Origin: Setophaga petechia | Lineage: Eukaryota > Chordata > Aves > Passeriformes > Parulidae | Assembly (NCBI GenBank): GCA_024362935.1 | Contig: JANCRA010000173.1 | Location: forward strand, 315,001-379,000 | Length of the DNA stretch: 64,000 nt | Direction of reading: 5' to 3' | In this document: piece by piece, positions 47,281 to 59,248 of the stretch | Layout: every line of letters starts with the position of its first letter | How positions within the stretch are numbered: position 1 is the first letter of the stretch | Notes under the pieces: generated by a model | Databases searched by the model: none | What the model saw: the letters and a program-made list of their open reading frames with translations, nothing else | What the model was told of the DNA's origin: nothing | Made by a program: the position numbers and the translations under genes

Positions 47281-47786
47281 AGACCAAGGACTTCTGGAGA
47301 AGTACTCCCTGATTTCACAGATCCATCTGTGCCCCAGCAACATGAACTAACGAAGGGCAGAGGAACATGGGCAAAAAGTTACACCATGGTTGCAAATGCA
47401 CCGATTGGAGGAAAAAAATGTGATCCTCAGAGAGAGACAGAACAGGACAAGGGTCTGCAGCTCAGGGACCTTGAATGCCAGGTGCTGCTGTGTCCTGGTG
47501 GGATGGGAGCTCCTCATGGAGGGTCCCTGGTGAGGGGCACATCACCCCAGCAGAGGGGACAGAGGGACAGCCACGTCCCCATCCCGGGAAAGGCGTCACA
47601 GCTCTGCCCACGCCTTCCAGGAGCTGCCTCCAGATGGTGCTCCAGCCAATTTTCTGGGATTCGGAAGGATTTGATTGTCCCACAGCCGGCTGTGCTGGGC
47701 TCAGTGCTAAGGAAGGAGGGTGGCCCGTGCCGAGCCCTTGCAGGGAGCCTTCGGCTGCCTCTGCCAAGCTCTTCCTCGCTGTGGGC

Positions 47787-47854
47787 AGCTCCTCATTCCC
47801 TGCAGCTCCTCATTCCCTGCAGCTCCTCATTCCCTGCAGCTCCTCATTCCCAGC
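47787..47854. repeat. 17-bp tandem repeat, about four copies
   Basis: The unit agctcctcattccctgc repeats perfectly three times and then once in part. Confidence 0.9.
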
Positions 47855-47859
47855 TCATG

Positions 47860-49580
47860 CACTGTGAGCCCCCGAGGCTGGCCAGGAATGAGTCACAAAC
47901 AAGGTCCCCGTAGGAAAGGAGAATTATGGATTCATAACCTTGACTGTTCTGGGTAGGAAAGGTTTATTTGTGCAGTTTGCTTTATAAATAACCCAGAAAG
48001 CAGCAGCTTTGTTTTTCATGGGCTCAGGCTCGGCATGTGGAGGAACCTCATCCAAGCCCTGCTCTGGGCCCTGGGAGTCCTGGCCAGGCAGAGCAGTCCC
48101 TGTGTTTGTTTAATGACTCAGAATGCAAAACTCGCCATGAGATAAGGCCAAGGAACAAGGTCAGTGACTCTGTGGCTGTGGGACAGCACTGAGGACCCCC
48201 CTGCTCCTCCTGGCCCTGGGGTCTCACCAATTATCCTCCATCCCTTCTAGGGGTCCCACAGAGCCTCCTCGTGAACCTCACTGTGTTGCACCTTGAGGAG
48301 AAAATGGTTAAAAAGAAACTGGAGCAACTCAGTGGAGAAGGGAAAGATCTGAGGTCAAAGAGCAAAATGTTCCCAGAGGGGTTCACAGGGAACCTGTGGA
48401 GTCACCAAAGAGAGGACTCCAGGGAGAAACTGAAATCCTGGGAGGGAAATTAACCCTGTACAGGCAGGGTTAAACCAGGCACCTTAAATCTGTCAGCTGG
48501 GACGGTGTTGGAGCAATCCTGCTCAGCAGGGATGAGGGGTCAGGGATGTTGTACCAGGAAAGCCATTGCTTGCCAGGCAGAGATGCCACAGCCAGAGGGG
48601 AGCCACTCCTGAGTGCTGCCCCACAGAAAGCTCCCTGCTGCTCCCATTCCCAGCCCTGGGAAGAGGAGAATCCCCTGTGTTCCTGTGCAGGTGGGTGGGG
48701 ACAGAGACCAGCATCAATGAAGAGTTTTTTATCATTTATTGTTTCCATCTCTCCACCACACAGTGTTCTTCTCCCTTTCACAGGAACAGCTCCAGCTGCC
48801 TTTTTTATTACAGAACCTGAGAGCAGGAAAGGGGCAAAGACTGCAAGGATGATGCTGAGAAATCCAGAGGCCTGGCAGGGATGAGCCAGGGTCTGACAGG
48901 AGAGTGCAGAGCCTGCTGGTGAGCAGCTGATGAGCCTGGAAACCCTGGCAGCCTCAGCACTGAGAGCTTTGCAAAGTGAGTGGAAAAAAGGCAGGGAGTG
49001 AATAGAAAGGCCGTGCTCAGCACTTTGGGGATGTTCAGCCTCTTTCTCCCATTGCAAAGGGCCCTTGGTGGTTTTGCCTTCCCTCAGCCTGATTTGCAGA
49101 GCACTCAGGATTCCAACAAATCTGTAGAACTGGATCCTTCTTTGGCCCAGCCCACTCTTCCTTCAGCCCTTATCTGCCCTTACCTGTCTCCACTAGGTCG
49201 CTTTAAAAGTCCCAGACACTTCCTTCCTTTGTTTGTCTTGGCCTGAAAGGGAAATGTCTTGTGTGTCAAAGGTTTAGTGCAAATTCCTGTCCAAGCTCTT
49301 TACTACCTCTGGCCTTGGTAAATCAAACTCCTTCTCCCAACTGAGGATTTGCAGAGTGAATCAAATTCTCTCCAGACATTCCCCCTCTCCTGCCTGCACA
49401 TGGGATTGAGATGGAGCAGCAAAACAAGGAGTTCAATCCCTCCAGGCTGCTGCAAATTTGGGATGGAAAAGAAGGTCTGGGTTACAAATGTGTTTGCACA
49501 GAGCCAGATTTTTAAAGGACTGTGCCACTGTCACAGCTCTCCTTTCTCTTTAGGAAAATCACCTGGACTTAGAGACCCAA
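47860..49580. other. No gene seen
   Basis: Mixed DNA without splice-supported exons or recognised repeats. Confidence 0.4.
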
Positions 49581-49589
49581 AGCAGGACA

Positions 49590-50432
49590 GGAGGCACAGC
49601 CTTGCTGAGCTCTGCCCGGGATCTGAGGAAGGATTTCTCCATGGGAAGGGTGGCCAGGCCTTGGCAGGGGCTGCCCAGGGGGATTTGGAGTGCCCATCCC
49701 TGGAGGTGGCACTCAGAGCTTGGGCTGGTGACAAGGTGGGTGCTGGGCACAGGTTGGGAGGGCTCTGGGCTGGTGACAAGGTGGGCATTGGGCACGGGTT
49801 GGGAGGGCTCTGGGCTGGTGACAAGGTGGGCACTGGGCACAGGTTGGGAGGGTTCTGGGCTGGTGACAAGGTGGGCATTGGGCACGGGTTGGGAGGGTTC
49901 TGGGCTGGTGACAAGGTGGGCATTGGGCACAGGCTGGGAGGGTTCTGGGCTGGTGACAAGGTGGGCACAGGTTGGGAGGGTTCTGGGCTGGTGACAAGGT
50001 GGGCACTGGGCACAGACTGGGAGGGCTCTGGGCTGGTGACAAGGTGGGCACTGGGCACGGGTTGGGAGGGCTCTGGGCTGGTGACAAGGTGGGCATTGGG
50101 CACGGGTTGGGAGGGCTCTGGGCTGGTGACAAGGTGGGCGCTGGGCACGGGCGGGAAGGGCTCTGGGCTGGTGACAAGGTGGGCACAGGTTGGGAGGGCT
50201 CTGGGTTGGTGACAAGGTGGGCACTGGGCACGGGTTGGGAGGGCTCTGGGCTGGTGACAAGGTGGGCATTGGGCACGGGTTGGGAGGGCTCTGGGTTGGT
50301 GACAAGGTGGGCATTGGGCACGGGTTGGGAGGGCTCTGGGCTGGTGACAAGGTGGGCATTGGGCACAGGCTGGACTCGATGATCCCTCAGAGCTTTTCCA
50401 GCCTCGGGGATTCTGGAATTCTGTGAGCTCAG
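49590..50432 (+). mobile_element. CR1 LINE 3' end with internal expansion
   Basis: It opens like a CR1 (gatctgaggaaggatttctc, gcccagggggatttggagtg, cccatccctggaggtggcac). It closes like one (ggctggactcgatgatccct, gcttttccagcctcggggat, ctggaattctgtg). Between these lies a 45-bp tandem array (49723-50372), so the minisatellite grew inside the retroposon. Confidence 0.85.
49723..50372 (+). repeat. 45-bp minisatellite, about 14 copies
   Basis: The unit contains ggttgggagggctctgggct and ggtgacaaggtgggcattgg. A few copies lack about nine bases (the ctgggcac segment). Because 45 is a multiple of three, all frames give 15-residue pseudo-repeats. These are not evidence of a protein. Confidence 0.95.
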
Positions 50433-51290
50433 CGCTCTTTCCCCAGGGCACACGAGGGGACACTGACAGTTCCTGCTACCCTGGAAGAGTGGAAACCATG
50501 GTGAGGCTGAGACCCCTGCAGAGAGGGAATCTGATCCCCCCGTTCCATCCCAGCCCTTTGCCCGTGCTTGGCTGGGATCAAAGGAGGAGCTCCGGAGGCA
50601 GCAGGTGCACAGCCAGAGCGTGGGGCTGGGGCTGCCAGGGAGGGCTGGGGCTGCCAGGGAGGGCTGGGCCGGGTCCCCACAGGCAGGAGGTGCTTCAGTT
50701 GGGAGCCCCTTCCTCTGCAGATGACACCTTGATGTCAGCTCCCTGCTCCCGTGCGGTCGCTCACACCTGGCTGCGGCGGCAGCTGCTGCAACCACAGCCC
50801 GGGGCAGGCAGCTCCCCAAGAGCAGCCCCAGCCCGTGCTGCAGAAAACAAACCCTGCCTGCCCCAGACCTGTGGGCAAACGGGAAACTACGGCGAGGGGG
50901 CGAGGGCAGGGGTGCAGGCCCCAGGAATGGACCCCGGCCCCAGCTGTGAGGGATTTCCAGGTCAGCGCTGGGGTGTGCCTGGCCAGCTGATGCACTGGCA
51001 TCCCCAGCCACAGCAGGGCATCAGCTGGGCACTGGCATTGCCTCCCCTGAGCTCTGCCTCCAGATGAAACGTTAAACTGCTGCAGCACCTGCCCCAGCAG
51101 TGCCTCAGGTGCTGGTGCTGCCGTTAGAGGCACCAGGAAAACTGGGGAAAGCCAAGAGATGGGTTCAGCCCTGGTTTCCTCCGTGCCAGGGCCACTGTGC
51201 CTGCTACCAGGGCCTCAGAGTAAGTCACATTCCCTTTCCTCCCCCACAGTGCCCCTTCCAGCTCTGAGCTCCTCCAGGAACGTGGAATAA
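50433..51290. other. No gene seen
   Basis: GC-rich, with a small direct duplication (gggctgccagggagggct) near 50630-50665. Frames lack support. Confidence 0.4.
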
Positions 51291-51291
51291 A

Positions 51292-51395
51292 TCAGAATCC
51301 CAGAATGGCTTGGGTTGGAGGGGACTTCCAGCCCATCTCATTCCATGTCCCTGCCATGGACAGGGCCGGCCCCACCTTGCCGGGTTCACCCCTCT
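51292..51395 (-). mobile_element. CR1 LINE 3' tail
   Basis: Reverse complement of the CR1 3' end: cagaatcccagaatggcttg, ggttggaggggacttccagc, cccatctcattccatgtccc. Confidence 0.8.
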
Positions 51396-51999
51396 CTGAC
51401 AGCTCCAACAGGAACCACGATGAGGAAGAGCAGCTTCTCCTGCTGCCCTGTGCCAGGATCTGAGGCTGGAGGGGGCAGGAAGAGAGCTCTGATCTCAGCA
51501 AGGCACCTCCACGTTTCTCCACCTCTGTTTTTCCACCCTGGTCCTGTCCTGCACTCCCTCAGCACACGAGAATGCTCAGAGTGTTTCACCACCACTGCTC
51601 AAAGCTTTCCATTGTTGAAATTCCCAGAACCTCCCTGGAGCTCCCTTGGTTCAGCACCTGCCTGTTGGTGACATTTAATCCATCTGTGGTGATTTGGGAC
51701 TGTCACAAAGGCACAGCAGGGCCTTGTTGATGGCAATGCGAGAGCAAAGAGCCACTTCTGTGGCTGCTCCTGCTGAGCCCAGCCCGAGGTGCTGCTGGCC
51801 CTGGCACTCACAGGCTGTGGCAGGAGCCAAGAGCCACCACGGGACACAGGGGGGATGATGGATTACAAAAGTGGCCGAGAAATTTCTCATACATTTCCTG
51901 CAAGGTTTGAAGTCAGTCCTCCCTGTATGACACCTCATCCCTCCTCTTCACAGCTGCTTCTCATTTCCCAACCATAGTCTTCCTGTTTTGTTAGCTTTT

Positions 52000-52190
52000 T
52001 ATTTTTATTTTTTTAAAATCACTTTTTGGGAAAGTGGGGGTCTGTGTTTAACAGCTGCACACAATTCCCCCCGGCCATGCCTGCACCCATCACTAAATAT
52101 AGCCTCAGACAGGCCAAACAAATGAGCAGGGCTGGGGTTAATAATCATAAAATGGAGTTCAGCTGTCTCTGAACTGTGATTTACTGGGAC
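52000..52190. promoter_or_regulatory. AT-rich island with a MEF2 consensus site
   Basis: CTAAATATAG at 52093-52102 fits YTAWWWWTAR exactly, flanked by ttaataatcataaaat at about 52138. The island is short and unaligned. Confidence 0.25.
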
Positions 52191-53435
52191 CCAGGCCAGG
52201 CAAGATCCTCCTCACGCCCTCGCTGCAGAGTCGTCCACAGGGACCAGCCCCTTCAAAGGAGGAGAAATGATTGGAAATGCCTTTTCTGCAGCTGAAACTT
52301 GAGATGGGAAATGGCTCCAGCAGATTTGCTGCTGGGTGAGGTCCCAGGGTGGTGCTGGGCTGGATGCTGGTGGTGCCTCCTCCATCCTTGGAAGCTCAGA
52401 ACTGGGAGGACAGGTGAGTTTAACCTGCCTGTGCTCCCCTCTGGGGCCTCTGAATGAACAGTGGAACATCCCTGAACCAGGAATATGCACCAGGGTTCTC
52501 CTGTCAACGAGTGCATCCCACTGGGGTCCGAGGTGTGGGGGGCACGGATGCCTCATATCCAAAACCTTCCTGGTGTTTGTCACGTGGACAGAGGCTGGGG
52601 ACACTGAGAGTCCCCTGGGCTGATCACTCTGTTCCCTGCTCAATCCCAGAGTTGCTGTGCAGCCCCTGCAGAGCTGACACTGTGCCCTGGTTCCCAGCAC
52701 GGGCTGGGCCAGGCTGTGCCTGCAGAGCCCCACACAGGGGCACAGGACAGGGCAGGGCTGTCTGGGGGGCTGGGCCACCCCAATTCTGCCCCTGGGGTGC
52801 GCTGAACGCCCTCCCTGCAGCGGCTGCCAGGAGGCCGCGGTGCCGCACGTGTGGCACTGCCACCTCTGCCCCGGGCACCACAGGGGCTGGGGCTCTCCCG
52901 AGTGACCTCCCTGCCCCTCGGGGTATTTTTAGCCGCCGTTTCTCACAGCCATAACTCTTCTCCTCCTGCAGAAACAAACCCGCTCCTTCCCTGCCTTCTA
53001 TGGAGAGATGTGGCTGCAGGCAGCTCCCCTTCCCTGCCTCGGGCATCTGCTGCCCACGCTGCTGCTGCTGCTGCAGCCACGGCTGCTCTGCTTTGTGTCT
53101 GAGGGCGCTGCTGGCAGCTCCCTTCTCCCCGGGGCTGGGAGGGGATCTCGGGGCTGTGGAGCAGGGCTGTGGCTGCTGGGACCCGAACTGGGCTCTTGTG
53201 AGCACGTGGGATGGGTCTGAGCAGGCTCAGGACAGCTTGGTCCTTGTGCCTGGACTGGGAGGGAGGAGGTCCTGAAGGAGATATGGGCATTGGGGCTTTC
53301 AGCAAAGCTCAAAGTTTTTTACCCAAAGTTTTTCCAAAATCCATCTGCACCTTTATGCTCCCAAACACCATCTGGGACCTGCTGTGGCCTCGTTGGAAAC
53401 AGAAAGAGCAGCCTGGATTTTCCACCTGCTCATCA

Positions 53436-53520
53436 CAGAAAGTTTGGGTTGGAAGGGAACTGAAGGCCCATCCAGTCCCACCCCGGCCATGGGCAGGGAC
53501 ACCTCCCACCTTCCCAGGTG
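53436..53520 (-). mobile_element. CR1 LINE 3' tail
   Basis: cagaaagtttgggttggaag, ggaactgaaggcccatccag and tcccaccccggccatgggca are the reverse complement of a CR1 3' end. Confidence 0.8.
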
Positions 53521-54660
53521 AGCTCTCCTGGTCTCTTCACCTTTGAAACACAAAGATTTTCATCTTTCACCCTCTTTCTTCCTCCTGGGAGACTTTGGTC
53601 AGTCATCTTAATTAGCCAGGGTTGCCTCACTTCCTCGGGTCTGGAAATGTCTCTTTGTTGAGCAGGGCAGTGTCTCTTATCTGCCCCTGGCCTTTGAGCA
53701 GCTCCACTTTTGGCAGCTCCTGCCTCTCCTTGCACCTAACGTGCAAATGACGCAAAGGTCCAAGTAGGCAAAAGTTTGTAGCTCATTACAGGAGCTGGCT
53801 CAGCCCTGGAGAGGAGAGACCCTGTCCTGGGCACTCAGTCCAGCGTGGCTGGTGGCCAAACTCCCTCCTCAGTACATCTTGGCCATTGCCTTTCCCCTCA
53901 GATCTTTCCCTGGGATCTTAATTTTATCTTTTTTCCCCTCCTGTTTCAGAATACCAGGTTCTTTTACCTAAGAACAGTGTCATAAAAATGAACATTTTTT
54001 TTCACCCATGGGACTTCTGCAGGGCTGGCACCACTTGGCTTTTAGAGGTGGGAGAAGGATGAGCACGGTCTGGTCCTCCTTTTGCACTACCATTGTTCCC
54101 ATTGGCGTGAAAGGATAATTAGTGCTCGGGCTGGAAATTGCCAGCACAGGTTGACTGTGATTCTCCAGCCCAGGAGCAGGGCAGGGAGCCCAGCTCCTCT
54201 CCCAGGAGAGTTTCTGTGCTCTCTGCACAAAGCAGGGCAGCCTCAGCGGATGAGGTGGAGTCTGTCCCTCCGCACGGCTCCCGGGAGGATCCTCCTGGCT
54301 GCTGGAGATTTTCCTTCCCTCGGACAGAACCTGCAGCCGGCCCCACGGGAGGCCAGGGCTGGTGTTGGACAGGGCTGGGTGAGGCAGGAAGAGCATCACC
54401 GTCTCCTCCTGGAGCTGAGCCCTGAAGGTCCTTCAGCAAGGTGAGGGCTACACCCTTGGAAGGGTTTTGGGGGCGGGAATTCCAGGTGGAAGGAGCCGCC
54501 TCCTGGGAGGACTCAGGCTGGCAAGCACTGCAGGACAGTCCCTCGGCTTCCTCCCCTCTCTCCTGCTTTCCTTCTTGCACTCATCATCCTCATGAGCTCC
54601 TCTCTTTGTGCTCCCACCGTGAGAGCCAAGCTCAGAGCTGCGGCCCCAACTCCCGTCAGA
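53521..54660. other. No gene seen
   Basis: Mixed DNA with unsupported short frames. No recognised repeat. Confidence 0.4.
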
Positions 54661-54664
54661 TCCA

Positions 54665-54894
54665 GCAGATGCTGCTGTGTCCCTGTCCCTCAGCATTTCA
54701 GATCAGATGCTGCTGTGTCCCTGTCCCTCAGCATTTCAGATCAGATGCTGCTGTGTCCCTGTCCCTCAGCATTTCAGATCCAGCAGATGCTGCTGTGTCC
54801 CTGTCCCTCAGCATTTCAGATCAGATGCTGCTGTGGCCCTGTCCCTCAGCATTTCAGATCAGATGCTGCTGTGTCCCTGTCCCTCAGCATTTCT
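54665..54894. repeat. 38-bp minisatellite, six copies
   Basis: Units run cagatgctgctgtgtccctg, tccctcagcatttcagat, nearly perfect. One junction carries an extra ccagca. It is unrelated in sequence to the 38-bp RACGAP1 array. Confidence 0.95.
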
Positions 54895-55059
54895 GCACAC
54901 CCAGAGCAGATGATGCTGGAAGAAGTTGGGCCGAGATTTTGCTGTCTTGGGTGGAAGTTCCCATTTCAGGCCGAACCCCAGGACTGTCAGATGGGGAAAC
55001 AGCCCTTTTCTAGCCCCAAAATCCCAAAGCTCGTGTTTGGGAAGCTGAGTTTCAGGGGC

Positions 55060-55190
55060 TGGTTGTGCCCTGGGATGGGGCTTGGAGCAACCTGATTTAA
55101 CGGAAGGTGTCCCTGCCCAGGGCAGGGGTGGAACAAGCTGAGCTTTAAGGCCCCTTCCAATCCAAACCATTCCGGGATTTTGTGTCTGGA
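55060..55190 (+). mobile_element. CR1 LINE 3' tail
   Basis: gggatggggcttggagcaac, aggtgtccctgcccagggca, ggggtggaacaagctgagct and ccccttccaatccaaaccat form a CR1 3' end. Confidence 0.85.
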
Positions 55191-55559
55191 TGCTTTTATT
55201 TCTCTCATTTCCCACCTGCTCTCTCAGGCTGCCCCGTTTCCCTTCGTTTCTCACCGAACTGCACAATTTCCCTTCCCACTGGGGCCGGGAGCGCTGGGTT
55301 AATGCCGCCGTCATCGGGTGTCAGCGCTGCACAGCCACTTAACCCTCTCCGGGATGGAAAAAACAAAAGGAAGAGGAGGAAGAATCGCATTCTGTGCCGG
55401 TGACACTTTCTCCCGGCCAACAAACAAAAGTTTTACGAGCTAAACCCTCTGGATGCTGCATTCCAGCTTGGTAACATTTCGGTAACACATTGCAAACGTT
55501 TGACTCATAGAAACTTGGACGGCTGCAGCCGGGGGAGGGGGAAGAGCGTCACATTCCCA

Positions 55560-55960
55560 TTCCCGGGCAGGGTTTGGTTGTCGGTTTTTTTTTTGGTTTT
55601 TTTTTTTTTTTTAAAGAACTGAAACTTCTCTCTGCTTAATGAAAAAGAAGTGTTTGAGGCTGACGATTTTCACCGGCGCTCTCATTGTGCTTGGGAGTGA
55701 GGGGCTGGGGGGGAGGGCTCTGCTGCCAAGGGAGGGACCCGGGGCAGCTGAACTCGCTTTTCTTCCGCAAGTTTTTTTTTTCTTTCCTTTTTTTTTTTTT
55801 TTTTTTTTCTCCCTCTGTGTTCCCAGGGCAGGGTTGGCTTTCTAGGTTTGATAAAGCATTTCCTTCCATTGTCATTCTATACGGCCTCTGGGCCCTGCGC
55901 TCAGTCCCTCCCCTTTGCCGTCCCCTCTCTTTCTCTCTCTCTCTCTCTTCCTGAACTTTA
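55560..55960. repeat. Poly-T and CT simple repeats
   Basis: Poly-T tracts at 55585-55612 and 55772-55811, and a TC run at 55924-55950. They flank a GC-rich, promoter-like region. Confidence 0.9.
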
Positions 55961-56900
55961 GTGAATCTTGAGATATAAAGAAAGCAGCTGCCTCCCTTAA
56001 GCACAGCTTGAACAATGAGACCTCCTCTCCAAGGGCTTTAATTCCTCTGGATGCAAGGACAAAGCCAGGGTGAGTAGCTGCTGGTGGCTCTGCCGGTCCC
56101 CGCATCGGCCGCTCCCGGCGTCCGTTCCCGCAGCACCGGCGGCTCCTCTGGCCGTGCCCGGCTCCGGAGGGATCAGGTAGCCCTGGAGCAGATGCTGCGA
56201 GTGTAAAATGCCCCCAGAGCCAGCCCCCGCCGCCCGGGGAAGCGCTGGCGCTGTCCCCACGGCCGCTGTCCCCACGGATGCTGTTCCCAGGCAGGTCCTG
56301 CTGGCGAGGCTTTGCCACCCGGCCGTGCCCCGGGATTTGGGTCACCGCGGGCTCCCCGCCGAGCCAGGCCGGGCAAAACCTGGCTCTGGGCAAGGTGGGA
56401 GGAATCCTGACCTCAAAGGCAAAGAAAAACAAACATGATGCAATCAGGCGTGACTGAGCCGGGCTGCGGGAGGAAGATCTTCCCCGGGGGATGCTGGGCT
56501 GGGGTTTGGGAATCGCCGAGGTGGAGACGCCTCGGGCTTCCTGCGGGCTCCGGGGGTGCACAAGGAGGGCAGGGGCGCAGCGTGTGCCGCGGGGTCTGGC
56601 TTTGCCCCGGGGCTCTGCTTGGAGCATTTCACGCGCAAAAAGCAGGAGGAGAAATCGAGCACAGCTCGGCGGGAGCCTGGCGCGTGTTAATTCAAGGGAT
56701 TCGGGACAAGTGATGAAGCTGCTGCTGGATGGGCATCTCCCAGGACGGGATCCCTCCCAGGAAGCTGTAACTGGTTCACACGGGGGCCTGTGGCGTGCTG
56801 GTGGATCGCACAGCCCGAGTGGGACGAGCTCCGGGCTGAAGAGGGAATTTGGCGCAGTCAAACACAGCCCAGATGTTGTTATCTGGTGGCCCCCCCGCCT
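55960..56900 (+). promoter_or_regulatory. GC-rich promoter-like island, possible noncoding first exon
   Basis: TATAAA near 55973 is followed about 95 bases later by a strong donor (ccagg|gtgagtag at about 56069), then about 800 bases of CpG-rich sequence. This would suit the first exon of a plus-strand gene extending to the right. No coding exon for such a gene is recognised in the window, so the call is tentative. Confidence 0.3.
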
Positions 56901-58150
56901 CTGAGTTTCTCCTCTTCATCCCGTGTGTCTCCAGTGTCTGCTGGCTGGGATAAAACATGATTCACAGGATCCTGGGCCTCGTAAACAGGCAATGATCAAA
57001 CAGGGCATAAAAGAACATTTTTATTGCTCGTTAGGGCTTCACTAAGACCGTCTGGGGCTCTGTGTCGGTTCAGGTAGCTGCTGGAGCACAGCATGTTCTT
57101 GTAGTACAAATGTAAAAATTCTCCCGTGTTCTGCAGCTCAAAACTGCTCAAAACACGACTGGAAGTTCTTTAGGGGATCTGCAGAGCTCATGGTTTGTGC
57201 AAAGTCCCTAGAGATCCTGTGCAGTCCATTGTGGGGCAACTCAGAGTGGGTTTGATAGAATTTTGAGTTTTTCCCTCCGTAAAATCCCATTCTGGTCTAA
57301 CTGGGACCAGTTCCTTCTGTCCCAGTGCAGCTGTGTTTGTTTCTGTCATTTGTTCTTGATCTCTGCTAAATTCAGCAATTTTGGGCAGCTCTGGTTTCTC
57401 TGACAATGGACAAGGTGTTGTGGGATTTAAGGTGAGTGTTACAGGTTGACCTTAAATCCATGGACTAAGCTGAAGGACATGGATAAAACTGGGCGTTAAA
57501 GTAGCAGAATGAGGTGGGTGGAATGAGCGTGTCCAGGTTTGTCACTGAACAGAGCTCGGGTCCATGGCTGGAGGAACCTCCAAAACCCTTGTGCTCCTGC
57601 TGGGATGGGCATTTCTCCAGCAGGACCTGACTCGTGTTAATATAAATGTAGATGAACCCTTCAGGTTTAACAGAACTTTTCAGAGGCAGAATTCTGCTCC
57701 CTCGCTTTTCAGGAGGCAAAAAGAACTTCACCACCACTGAAAGTCCCCCAGCTCTGTGCCCTGGTCCCTCCTGGCAGCCTCCAGGAGCCCATCCGAGCTC
57801 CTGGCACTCACGCAATGAGGAAACGGGCCAGCATTTCCATATTAGCAATCAACTTTCCAGGGATGTTGCATGGATTTTCCAGCGAGGGGTGGAACAGCAC
57901 CAGCCACGCTCGGATCCACCAGGCCAGGGCTGAGGTGCTGCAGAAGAAGGACCAGGGATGGTTTGGGAAGTCTCAGATGAGAGTTCAGAGGGCAAACACC
58001 CCCAGAGGCCCAGCAGCTCTGGGTCAAACCCTGTTCTGATGCTTGGGTGCTGTCCCTGCCAGGCTCCCCATCCCTGGGAGCACTGAGGGTCCCACCTGGG
58101 GGAGCTTCTTGGCATCTCAAAGGATTGCAGGGACGTTGTCACTCCCTGTC
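56901..58150. other. No gene seen
   Basis: AT-richer DNA downstream of the GC-rich island. No exon or young repeat can be supported. Confidence 0.4.
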
Positions 58151-58159
58151 CCGTGGTGA

Positions 58160-58338
58160 GGCTGAGCTTGGGGTTGTCACACATGGATGGGAAATGGACA
58201 CAAAGCACTTGGAAATGCCCACCTGGCGTGGGGTTGAGGTGATGGGGGGGTCTGACCTGCACAGGGATAGGAGGCCACAGCTGGACTCGATGGTCTTGGG
58301 GGCCTTTGCCAACCTAAATCATTCCATGACCTTATTTC
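58160..58338 (+). mobile_element. CR1 LINE 3' tail
   Basis: Ends with cacagctggactcgatggtc, ttgggggcctttgccaacct and aaatcattccatgacc, the standard CR1 termination. The left part is more diverged. Confidence 0.75.
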
Positions 58339-58379
58339 CATCTGCCTCTCGGTCTGTCTCTTCTGGACAGACGCAGTTT

Positions 58380-58560
58380 TGTGTTTGCATCATCAGGACG
58401 ATGCACTTTAAATAAATATTAATTAGGCTTGGCTAATTCATCAGGAAGTTTACTTTCAAAGCAAATAAAACCAGCGAGCAGCCATAGAGCCAGGAAACAG
58501 GTAAGGTTATTTATTGCCTGAACAAACCAGGCGGGTAAAGCAACAAAAATCATGTCTGAG
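58380..58560. promoter_or_regulatory. AT-rich block, possible conserved noncoding DNA
   Basis: Contains actttaaataaatattaatt and ggctaattcatcagg in an otherwise GC-rich setting. Homeodomain-like cores only; no alignment evidence. Confidence 0.2.
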
Positions 58561-59120
58561 CTCAGCCTTTAGTGGTGGCTGCACCTGATGGTTCTCAGAT
58601 CACCAGCAAAGTGCTAAATAATGAGGTTTTGTGTGATGGCCACACAGAAAGACCCTCGTGGCCACACACATTCCCCCATCCTTGGAATTGGCCGTGCAGG
58701 ACATCGTGGGGCTGTCGGTGACTCTGGAATAGTTATTGCCTCAGTCTGGAGCTGGATCTGCTTTGCTGTTGTTTTGGCATCTTTCAAATGCAAAGCTCAC
58801 AGGAGAAGAATTCCTCGTGCCTGTAAAACCCATCCTGGGACAAACCTACAGCAGAGCCAGGTGGGATTTGAGGGGCTGCCCTTGCACCCCTGTGTTGAGG
58901 GGGGAGCAGGAGGAGATGGAGCCTCGGGGGTCACCAGGTGCTGCTTGAGGGATGGAGAGGTGCAAACATAGCCCCAGGACAACCTTGGCTTTTCCATTTC
59001 TTTCTTTCTGTGCTCACTCCATGCTGGGAGGGCAGTTTTTCCAGCCAGACCAGATTTGGAAAAGCCCAGAGCATTGGGCACGTGGGGAGTGAGCAATGCT
59101 GGAGCTTTGGGGCTCAGCCC

Positions 59121-59248
59121 GGGATGGATGGATTGTCCATGGATGGATGGGTGGATCCATGGATGGATGGATGGATCCGTGGATGGACATGGGGATAGAT
59201 CTGTGGATGGATGGATGGATGGATGGATGGATGGATGGATGGATGGAC
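59121..59248. repeat. GGAT tetranucleotide repeat
   Basis: Interrupted, then pure (GGAT)n. On the minus strand it reads as Ser-Ile-His-Pro repeats, which are an artefact. Confidence 0.95.

Noticed and set aside
49531..51011. Proline-rich repeat proteins on the minus strand
   Set aside because: These frames are the antisense of a 45-bp minisatellite inside a CR1 and have no independent support.
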